50,097 bases of DNA, from assembly GCA_039908095.1 (NCBI GenBank), contig JAMOBJ010000028.1:1-50097 (forward strand), given 5' to 3'. The position numbers and the translations under genes are program-made. The first letter of the stretch is position 1. Each line of letters begins with the position of its first letter. The DNA comes from Nitrospirae bacterium YQR-1 (lineage in GTDB: Bacteria > Nitrospirota > Thermodesulfovibrionia > Thermodesulfovibrionales > Magnetobacteriaceae). Positions 44,446 through 50,097 of the stretch are shown one piece after another. Under the pieces are notes generated by a model that had not been told where the DNA came from, did not search any database, and saw only the letters and a program-made list of their open reading frames with translations.

Positions 44446-44459
44446 CTGCTACTTGGTAT
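44427..44459 (-). repeat. Palindromic repeat family, half-copy D inside a gene end
   Basis: Read on the minus strand these 33 bases begin ATACCAAGTAGCAGTCAAAA and end GAGTAACGAGGCG, identical to the first 33 bases of copy A. It is the opposite arm to half-copy B. On the plus strand it encodes the last residues (ASLLF) and the stop of the VWA protein, so the repeat has become part of the coding sequence. Confidence 0.8.
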
Positions 44460-44466
44460 TACTGTT

Positions 44467-45405
44467 TTAAGCAATCTCAGTGTTATCGAAGTTACCTGAA
44501 TAATTCTTATAGTAAGATTGCACTTTTGTGATATAGTTTTTTGTCTCAGCAGGCATTTTTGACGGTCGTCTTTCGAGATTTCCCATACCCCAGTTATATG
44601 CGGCTATAGCCTGATTGACATTACCGTTATATCTGTCCAATAGTTGCCGGAGGTATTTGGTGCCGCCCTCGATATTGTCCTTAGGGTCAAACGAGTTCTT
44701 TACTCCCAGCTCTCTGGCTGTTGCAGGCATAAGCTGCATTAACCCTCTTGCACCGGCACTGGATACCGCCTTAGCATTGCCCCCGCTTTCAGCACGTATC
44801 ACTGCTTTAATCAGCGCAGAGTCTATTCCGTACTTGTTGGCTGCACTCTGCACTATGTCGTCATATCTGTCAACTCTCGGATTTGGAGCTATTGTATTTG
44901 CCTCATCAAGGTTATCAGTGTTGTTGTTAAGTTCAGGCGTCCCAACAGAGGTTGTTTCATTAAGGTTCTTGTACGATTGTTCAAAATCCCGTCGGTTTGT
45001 CACATTACTTGACGCTGACATTGAATCATGGTAGGCATAGGCAGACATAGCATTATATAGTGATGTGGATGCTGTTTTTGAAGTATCCCCCTCTGAACCG
45101 GCTGCGGGAAGCAAATTCCCAATTGCCGGAAAAATATTCCTGTCCTTGCCGTCATCTTGCGCTAACGAAATGTCCAGGGCTTTAATAAAGGAATCCTTAA
45201 GGGTCTGCTGCGCTGCACTACTGCTGTTAGCCTTTTTTTTGCCATGGTTTACGATTCCGTGTAATACAGTTTTAAAGTCTTGTCTGGGGCTGGCAAGTGT
45301 TTTAGTTTTTTGGGTTACCGCTATCTGTCCACCTTCTGAACTTATGTCAACTTTGCTTACCATACCAATATTAATGCAATTATTGTGCCAAATATTTTCT
45401 CCCAC
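44467..45405 (-). CDS. Lytic transglycosylase (SLT domain) without signal peptide
   Basis: The last 125 residues form an SLT domain of the soluble lytic transglycosylase type: the catalytic glutamate lies in AVIRAESGGN, followed by SSAGARGLMQLMPATA, GGTKYLRQLLDRYNG and AAYNWGMGNL. The first 180 residues are Ser/Asn/Thr-rich and disordered-looking, with no signal peptide, as in several flagellum-associated transglycosylases that are exported by other routes. The GTG start at 45405 has no clear site; an ATG at 45363 is an alternative. It is convergent with the VWA gene, only 21 bp away. Confidence 0.85.
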   Translation of the reverse strand: MGENIWHNNCINIGMVSKVDISSEGGQIAVTQKTKTLASPRQDFKTVLHGIVNHGKKKANSSSAAQQTLKDSFIKALDISLAQDDGKDRNIFPAIGNLLPAAGSEGDTSKTASTSLYNAMSAYAYHDSMSASSNVTNRRDFEQSYKNLNETTSVGTPELNNNTDNLDEANTIAPNPRVDRYDDIVQSAANKYGIDSALIKAVIRAESGGNAKAVSSAGARGLMQLMPATARELGVKNSFDPKDNIEGGTKYLRQLLDRYNGNVNQAIAAYNWGMGNLERRPSKMPAETKNYITKVQSYYKNYSGNFDNTEIA

Positions 45406-45554
45406 TTGTTCTAATGTTAAAAGAAGGTAACTATTGTAAAATGTTTATGCACACTTGACTAAAGTCACATTTTTCATTTAGCATATGTGTAGCGGGCGTT
45501 TTTAACATATTGTAGGAGGGGTGGAGGTTTTAATTAAATGCAGAGGTATATTTT

Positions 45555-46226
45555 GTGAACACTGTACTCGTTGTTGACGATAATTCTGAATTAAGAGAGC
45601 AGATTGCCGAGATACTCTCAGGGGCAGGCTATGGTGTCTCCGTTGCCTCAAACGGGCAGGAGGCCATTAATTTAGTTAATTTCAACGACTATGATATAGT
45701 ACTTCTTGATATGGTAATGCCAAAAATGAAGGGACAAGATGTTCTTTCTGAATTAAAAAGGAACAAACCCTTCTTGAAAGTAATAGTTATAACCGGCTTT
45801 GCCACTATAGAAAATGCGGTTGACGCCATAAAGGGAGGCGCTATTGATTACATTACAAAACCTTTTAATATTGACTTTTTCCTGACAGTTATCCGCCGTG
45901 TAATTGAGGAATCCACCTTTGAAAAAGAAATGGGGGAACTCGAAATGGACAAAATTCTGATGTCTTTGTGTAACCCCATTAGACGTAACACTATAAAAAT
46001 TCTGTCCCGTAAAAAAACCATCCGTTTTATGGAACTTAACAGAGAACTTTCGATAGACGACCATACTAAACTGGTCTTCCATCTTAGAATCCTCAAAGAT
46101 GCCGATATAATTTCCCAGGATTCAACAAAAGCATATTACCTTACCGACACAGGGTTAAAAGTGTATCAGAGTCTTCTCATCCTCGAAAAATATCTGGTAT
46201 CATTTGAAACACCACGCTATATGTGA
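45555..46226 (+). CDS. Response regulator with ArsR-like winged-helix output
   Basis: 223 residues. The receiver has D52 (LLDMVMPKMKG), T80 and K102 in TKPF, and the segment VITGFATIENAVDAIKGGA typical of NtrC-branch receivers. Instead of a sigma-54 ATPase or OmpR/NarL output it carries a winged helix of ArsR type (MSLCNPIRRNTIKILSRKK; DDHTKLVFHLRILKDADII). The combination is uncommon. A GTG start with GAGG upstream is used. No kinase is adjacent; the divergent transglycosylase gene starts 150 bp away. Confidence 0.85.
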   Translation: MNTVLVVDDNSELREQIAEILSGAGYGVSVASNGQEAINLVNFNDYDIVLLDMVMPKMKGQDVLSELKRNKPFLKVIVITGFATIENAVDAIKGGAIDYITKPFNIDFFLTVIRRVIEESTFEKEMGELEMDKILMSLCNPIRRNTIKILSRKKTIRFMELNRELSIDDHTKLVFHLRILKDADIISQDSTKAYYLTDTGLKVYQSLLILEKYLVSFETPRYM

Positions 46227-46236
46227 AATACAATTC

Positions 46237-46276
46237 ACAAGATATCCTTTCTTTTGAATAAGATTTATCTTGTTTT
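46237..46276 (+). terminator. Possible terminator after the response regulator
   Basis: ACAAGATA (46237-46244) pairs with TATCTTGT (46266-46273) and runs into a short T stretch. The loop is long (21 bases), so it is a weak candidate, placed 10 bp after the gene's stop. Confidence 0.35.
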
Positions 46277-46346
46277 ACAACCGTTAACTCAATTATCATA
46301 AATCATAGTATCACTACGATAAATGCAAAGGAGAAAATAAGGAAAA

Positions 46347-46552
46347 TGGGAGCAGCTCTTAAAAAAAAACCTACCCTAAAAAAGCGCCTATGTACCTTTG
46401 TAATGGAATCAATGTTGAAACTACCTCCATGTTTCAGCAATTGTGACATAAACCGGCTGCTCCCATCCCACCATATAGCCATATAGCAATACCGGTCTGT
46501 CTTATTTTCAGGGGGTAAGACAGGCCGGCGTTGCATTTGGCAACTTTCTTTT
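46347..46552. other. Structured non-coding stretch, candidate RNA
   Basis: Within the 563-bp gap 46227-46789 no credible gene is present, but three nested or consecutive inverted repeats are. TGGGAGCAGC (46347-46356) pairs with GCTGCTCCCA (46456-46465) across about 100 bases. A 13-bp stem with one wobble occupies 46492-46528 (CCGGTCTGTCTTA / TAAGACAGGCCGG). A small hairpin GTTGC-ATTTG-GCAAC (46530-46544) is followed by TTTCTTTT, like a plus-strand terminator. This could be a small RNA or a relic of a mobile element. It matches no RNA family I recognise. Confidence 0.4.
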
Positions 46553-46728
46553 GAATTCCCTCAACTTTCTGAACTATAAGTCATTATTGTGTTTTTATTG
46601 CTGCTTTTGCTTTGTACTCCTTGCCAAACTTCTGTCTGTTTTTCATCTGTTTCCCTCCAAGGACTTCAACTAATTATACTTTAACTGATTGTTCCATATT
46701 GGGGATACACTATAGCAAAAAATTCAGC

Positions 46729-46757
46729 TTGATATTGTATTTATTAAATGTTATGAT
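46729..46757 (+). promoter_or_regulatory. Sigma-70-type promoter for the citrate/homocitrate synthase operon
   Basis: TTGATA at 46729-46734, a 17-bp spacer and TATGAT at 46752-46757. The predicted start is about 25 bases ahead of the ATG at 46790, which has an AGAGGG binding site. Confidence 0.65.
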
Positions 46758-46789
46758 AAGGGCAAAATTTAACTTTAGAGGGCTAAAAA

Positions 46790-48040
46790 ATGGAAAATAA
46801 TAAACCAAACAGTACTGTCCACATAATAGACGTAACAAACCGTGACGGCGTGCAGACATCGAGGATACTGCTGCCAAAGCTCTCCAAAACCATGTTGAAT
46901 CTCTATCTGGATGAAATGGGGATTTATCAGAGCGAGGTGGGCTTCCCCACACTTAAGCATGAAATAGGCTATATTAATGCCAATCTCAGCCTGTTTAAGA
47001 AGGGTGTTATAAAGCAGATTCATCTGGAGGGATGGTGCAGGGCTGTTGTTGAGGACGTTGAGTTAACGTTTAAGAACTGTCCGGATATGAAACATTTAAA
47101 CATCTCAGCCTCTACCTCAGATATATTAATAAGGGGCAAGTTCATGGGCAAAAAAACCTTTAAGGATGTAGTGGATCAAATGGTAAAGGCAGCTAAGGCC
47201 GCCCGTGACCTTGGGGTGGAAACTCTTGGAGTAAACGCAGAGGATGCTTCACGCACGGATTTGGATAAACTGGAGGAGTTCATATTAGCCGGCAAAGAGG
47301 CAGGGGCGGACCGCTTCAGGTACTGTGACACACTGGGGACGGAGGGACCTATTTCAATATATGAAAAAATAAAGGAACTATCCGAGAAAACAAATTTTCC
47401 AATAGAGATGCACTGTCATAACGATTTGGGTATGGCTGAGGCAATATCAATAGCCGGGGCAAGGGCAGCCGTGGAGTGCGGCCTGGATACCTACATAAAC
47501 ACCACGATAAACGGTTACGGTGAACGCTCTGGAAATGCCGATCTGGTTTCTATTTTGCTTGCCCTTAAGTATTCAAACCACTTCAAGGACAAGGTCTATC
47601 TTGAGGACAATGTGAATCTGAAACATTCATGGAAGATAGCCAAATATGGTTCCTATGCGTTTGGTCTTCCGCTTCCTATAAACCAGCCCGGTGTCGGAGC
47701 AAATGTGTTTGCTCATGAGTCCGGGATTCATGCAGATGGAGCGTTAAAAGACAGAAGAAACTATGAATTATACGACCCGGAGGATGTTGGGCGCGGCCAC
47801 TCGGATTTGCTTGCAACCGGCAGGGTGATTACCACCGGCGCTTATGGCGGCATAAAGGGGTTTCGTCATGTTTATGATAACCTCGGCGTTTACTTCAGCA
47901 ACGATGATGAGGCACGTGACATACTTGAGCTTGTTCAATATGCCAACCTGCATACTCAAAAACCACTGACCGATGACGAGTTGAAATTTATAGCCAGCAA
48001 CCCTGAAGAGGTAAGAGATATTTTGAGGGTAAACTTATGA
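46790..48040 (+). CDS. Homocitrate/isopropylmalate synthase-family enzyme, possibly Re-citrate synthase
   Basis: A 416-residue DRE-TIM metallolyase: IIDVTNRDGVQTSRIL at the N-terminus (variant of the usual DTTLRDGEQ), VNAEDASRTD, the divalent-metal histidines in MHCHNDLGMA and NGYGERSGNADL, and HESGIHADGALK later. The family condenses acetyl-CoA with a 2-oxo acid. It lacks the long leucine-regulatory domain of LeuA. The next gene is an isocitrate dehydrogenase homologue overlapping by 4 bp, so the substrate may be oxaloacetate (Re-citrate synthase) or 2-oxoglutarate (homocitrate synthase). Sequence alone does not decide. Confidence 0.8.
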   Translation: MENNKPNSTVHIIDVTNRDGVQTSRILLPKLSKTMLNLYLDEMGIYQSEVGFPTLKHEIGYINANLSLFKKGVIKQIHLEGWCRAVVEDVELTFKNCPDMKHLNISASTSDILIRGKFMGKKTFKDVVDQMVKAAKAARDLGVETLGVNAEDASRTDLDKLEEFILAGKEAGADRFRYCDTLGTEGPISIYEKIKELSEKTNFPIEMHCHNDLGMAEAISIAGARAAVECGLDTYINTTINGYGERSGNADLVSILLALKYSNHFKDKVYLEDNVNLKHSWKIAKYGSYAFGLPLPINQPGVGANVFAHESGIHADGALKDRRNYELYDPEDVGRGHSDLLATGRVITTGAYGGIKGFRHVYDNLGVYFSNDDEARDILELVQYANLHTQKPLTDDELKFIASNPEEVRDILRVNL

Positions 48041-49122
48041 CACACAACGTGACGTTGATTCCCGGTGACGGTACCGGCCCTGAGATAACTGAGGCGGTTG
48101 TAAGGGTCGTTGAGGCCACAGGGGTTAAGATCAACTGGGATATACAGAATGCAGGAATTGATGTTTTTGAGACAGAGGGTAATCCCCTGCCTGCAAGAGT
48201 TATTGAAAGCATAAAGAAAAACAAGGTAGCAATAAAGGGGCCTGTAACGACACCTGTGGGAACGGGTTTCAGAAGTGTCAATGTCACCCTGCGGCAGGAA
48301 CTTGACCTCTATGCCTGCCTGAGGCCATGTAAGACTTATGAAGGGGCTCGAACAAGGTTTCCAGGCGTGGATATTGTGGTTGTGCGGGAAAACACCGAGG
48401 ATCTCTATGCAGGAATAGAGTTCCAAAAAGACAGTGAAGGTGCTTTGTCACTTATTGATTTTATAAAGTCCAAAACCGGTAAGACAATAAGAGATGATTC
48501 CGGGATAAGTATAAAACCGATTTCAGTTTTCGGTACGGAGAGGATAGTGCGTTTTGCTTTTGACTATGCCCGTGCTAACGGCAGAAAGAAGATAACATCG
48601 GTGCACAAGGCAAATATCATGAAATTTTCAGACGGTTTATTTCTTGAGGTATCAAAAAAAGTAGCGGAGTCGTACCCTGACATTGAGTTTGAAGACAGAA
48701 TCATAGATAACATGTGTATGCAGCTTGTGCAGAAGCCTGAACAGTACGATGTGTTGGTGTTGCCGAATCTGTATGGTGATGTGGTATCGGATTTGGCGGC
48801 GGGTTTAATAGGAGGTCTCGGTCTTGCCCCGGGAGCAAACATAGGAGCAGAGATGGCGGTGTTTGAAGCCACACATGGAAGTACCCCTAAGTACAAGGGA
48901 TTAAATAAGGTAAATCCTATGGCTATGATGTTATCGGCAATTATGATGTTAAACCATCTTGGGCAACGCAGCGCCGCAAGCAGACTTGACAATGCCATTG
49001 CAGCATTAATCAGGGAAGGCAAAGACGTGACATATGACATGAAGCCCTCACCGGATGACCCTACATCAGTAGGAACCTCCGGTGTTGCCGATGCTATATG
49101 TAAGATACTTAAAAACAGATAG
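48037..49122 (+). CDS. Isocitrate/isopropylmalate dehydrogenase-family enzyme
   Basis: A 361-residue beta-decarboxylating dehydrogenase. LIPGDGTGPEIT starts it, TPVGTGFRSVNVTLRQELDL holds the substrate serine and asparagine as in isocitrate dehydrogenases, VRENTEDLYAGIE and PNLYGDVVSDLAAGL bind substrate and metal. The cofactor loop EATHGSTPKYKGLNKVNP carries Lys-Tyr as in NADP-dependent E. coli Icd, but the later arginine is replaced by proline (TYDMKP), so NADP preference is only partly supported. Isocitrate is the most likely substrate; homoisocitrate is possible. The ATG overlaps the previous stop, indicating coupling. Confidence 0.85.
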   Translation: MTHNVTLIPGDGTGPEITEAVVRVVEATGVKINWDIQNAGIDVFETEGNPLPARVIESIKKNKVAIKGPVTTPVGTGFRSVNVTLRQELDLYACLRPCKTYEGARTRFPGVDIVVVRENTEDLYAGIEFQKDSEGALSLIDFIKSKTGKTIRDDSGISIKPISVFGTERIVRFAFDYARANGRKKITSVHKANIMKFSDGLFLEVSKKVAESYPDIEFEDRIIDNMCMQLVQKPEQYDVLVLPNLYGDVVSDLAAGLIGGLGLAPGANIGAEMAVFEATHGSTPKYKGLNKVNPMAMMLSAIMMLNHLGQRSAASRLDNAIAALIREGKDVTYDMKPSPDDPTSVGTSGVADAICKILKNR

Positions 49123-49156
49123 AAATTGTATAGCACTGGTAACTCTGAGAGGGAAA

Positions 49157-49687
49157 ATGAAAAGATATGTTTTGTGGCTGTTTATATTGTGCATAGTGTC
49201 TCAGTTGTTTTCAACTGAGGTAAGCTCAAATGTCTGCACACTTACCAGGGTCTCATGTTTTGGTTACCAAAAGCCGCTTGATGTTAGAGGCTCTGTCATT
49301 GTACCTCTGTGTGAAGGCCTTTTTTCCACATGCCAGTTTTGTTATGATTATGCCACGCTTGCAAATATCTGCAACAGAGAGATTAGAGGGTGTTACGGGC
49401 GGTGTATGGTTTATGGCATGTGGGGAGCTTGCTATTCAAAAGATGGAAAAATTTCATGCACTCCTGACTCACAACCTGAGCAGCCAAAAGATGCGGCATC
49501 TGAGCAGACTCCAACTCAGGCACCTGCTCCAACTCCAACTCCAACTCCAACTCCAACACCTGCTGCAACAGCAAAACCTGAGCCGACTCCACAGCCTGAG
49601 CCAACGGTAAAACCTGAGCAGGCGGCAGAGCCAAAGCAGGAGTCCTCAACAGATACAAAACTAGAGCCGCCCAAAAAACAGGAATAA
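49157..49687 (+). CDS. Secreted Cys-rich protein with Pro/Thr/Glu repeat tail
   Basis: A 176-residue exported protein read from the ATG at 49157, which has GAGAGGG upstream; the longer frame from 49082 only adds sequence shared with the end of the dehydrogenase gene. A signal peptide (YVLWLFILCIVSQLFS) is followed by about 80 residues with ten cysteines (SCFGYQ, STCQFCYDY, RGCYGRCMVYG), probably disulfide-bonded. The C-terminal third is a low-complexity PTPTPTPTP then PEPTPQPEPTVKPEQ stretch, like a wall- or membrane-spanning linker. No known family is recognised. Confidence 0.65.
   Translation: MKRYVLWLFILCIVSQLFSTEVSSNVCTLTRVSCFGYQKPLDVRGSVIVPLCEGLFSTCQFCYDYATLANICNREIRGCYGRCMVYGMWGACYSKDGKISCTPDSQPEQPKDAASEQTPTQAPAPTPTPTPTPTPAATAKPEPTPQPEPTVKPEQAAEPKQESSTDTKLEPPKKQE
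49527..49557 (+). repeat. Hexanucleotide tandem repeat coding for Pro-Thr
   Basis: About five units of ACTCCA encode the (Pro-Thr)n part of the Cys-rich secreted protein. Because the unit is six bases, gain or loss of units would change length without a frameshift. Confidence 0.8.
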
Positions 49688-50021
49688 AAAATGGAGGATT
49701 TTTCCCAGGCTATAATAGTGTCTTTTTTTGGTAAAAGTCTCCATATAAAGTCCGGACTTAATGATTCCAAGCTGAGCTCGCAATGACAACCTTTACAAAC
49801 TGAATTATACATATTGGTATAAGACGTTTGAGTTTTATATAAAATCTCAGCTGTAATTTGTTTTGTTGTTGCTGGTAAAAATGATGTGGATAGAAAACAG
49901 GGAAATACCACTGCCGCCATTAAAAGCGTAGCATACAGCGATGGTGAAATGGCTGCAATAACACAATATTAGATGTTCCGGACGTATTGCAAATATTTTA
50001 TTTTTATGGTATCCTGAAAAT
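49688..50021. other. Intergenic region with a REP-like half unit
   Basis: No gene is supported between the Cys-rich protein and the gene starting at 50022. At 49764-49788 the minus strand reads TTGTCATTGCGAGCTCAGCT followed by TGGAA, resembling the outer part of the REP-like units at 6419-6517. A minus-strand frame at 49516-49920 is open but mostly antisense to the repeat tail and is judged a shadow. Confidence 0.45.
49987..50015 (+). promoter_or_regulatory. Promoter directly ahead of the last gene
   Basis: TTGCAA at 49987-49992, a 17-bp spacer and TATCCT at 50010-50015. The ATG of the next gene begins seven bases after the -10 box, so the transcript could be leaderless. Confidence 0.45.
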
Positions 50022-50097
50022 ATGACAGTAATAACAATACCAAGACCGTTAAGAGAGAAATTAGGCGATGACGGAACCGATGCCTTTATTGAAGTTA
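50022..50097 (+). CDS. Start of a gene cut by the window end
   Basis: Twenty-five codons are visible: MTVITIPRPLREKLG then DDGTDAFIEV. The start has no ribosome binding site but lies just after a promoter-like sequence. The fragment is too short to assign; the beginning resembles small coiled-coil proteins, which is only an impression. Confidence 0.5.
   Translation, partial: MTVITIPRPLREKLGDDGTDAFIEV

Noticed and set aside
46400..46435. A sequence ending CAATGTTGAAAC that resembles the end of a CRISPR repeat
   Set aside because: It occurs once only, with no second copy or regular spacing, and no cas gene is in the window.
46303..46536. Minus-strand open frame of 77 codons
   Set aside because: It crosses the inverted repeats, has no binding site and no family resemblance; the structured non-coding explanation fits better.
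49516..49920. Minus-strand frame of 134 codons
   Set aside because: Its C-terminal half is only the antisense of the Pro-Thr/Pro-Glu repeat, and its start lacks support.

Overview
The window is AT-rich chromosomal DNA from a Gram-negative (diderm) bacterium. The envelope genes show this: type II secretion pseudopilins, an MCE-domain protein with an auxiliary lipoprotein, RlpA, TatA and a family 9 (heptosyltransferase-like) glycosyltransferase. Many PAS/HisKA signalling proteins, kinases with an HQW(R/K)QPLN phospho-acceptor box and a GspN of the non-proteobacterial type would suit Nitrospirota or a deltaproteobacterial lineage. That placement is an inference; the window has no rRNA or other phylogenetic marker. 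No tRNA, rRNA, CRISPR array, prophage or intact transposase was found.

Layout. 1-5570 (minus): an operon hslV-hslU-rlpA-argB-(REC-histidine kinase)-(CheY-like regulator). 5571-6578: a long gene-poor stretch with hairpins and a 261-bp element with perfect 15-bp terminal inverted repeats. 6579-8424 (minus): an exported unknown, an S24 repressor and a DUF486 membrane protein. 8496-10389 (plus): a GT4 glycosyltransferase and an orphan protein beside copies of a palindromic repeat. 10787-13963 (plus): a frameshifted CRP/FNR regulator and a four-PAS kinase. 13991-18205 (minus): ligA, a GT9 glycosyltransferase, a small membrane protein and an intact CRP/FNR regulator, behind which lies a decayed Dam-type methylase. 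18530-24867 (plus): hybrid kinase, HD-GYP protein, mobA, tatA, alr. 24899-31714 (minus): auxiliary lipoprotein, MCE protein, gspN-M-L-K-J-I, an HPt-like protein without its histidine and a zinc-ribbon protein. 32125-41753 (plus): a surface glycan-type locus with two tandem paralogous GT-C-like membrane proteins, a DegT aminotransferase, a two-domain sugar oxidoreductase and two SGNH proteins. 41884-44445 (plus): a chelatase-like AAA+ ATPase and VWA protein pair. 44467-49687: a lytic transglycosylase, a REC-winged-helix regulator, a (homo)citrate synthase-family enzyme overlapping an isocitrate dehydrogenase-family gene, and a Cys-rich secreted protein. A new gene starts at 50022.

How the parts relate. 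Signalling is dense: four histidine kinases, a stand-alone receiver, a c-di-GMP phosphodiesterase-type HD-GYP protein and two CRP/FNR genes. Several segments are relics: the methylase, a kinase C-terminus and the CRP/FNR frameshift. A repeat family with ATACCA..TGGTAT ends occurs four times, and one copy supplies the C-terminus and stop codon of the VWA gene. The best candidates for undescribed biology are the AAA+/VWA pair, the repeat family, the His-less HPt protein beside the pseudopilin operon, the MCE/T2SS association and the structured non-coding stretch at 46347-46552.
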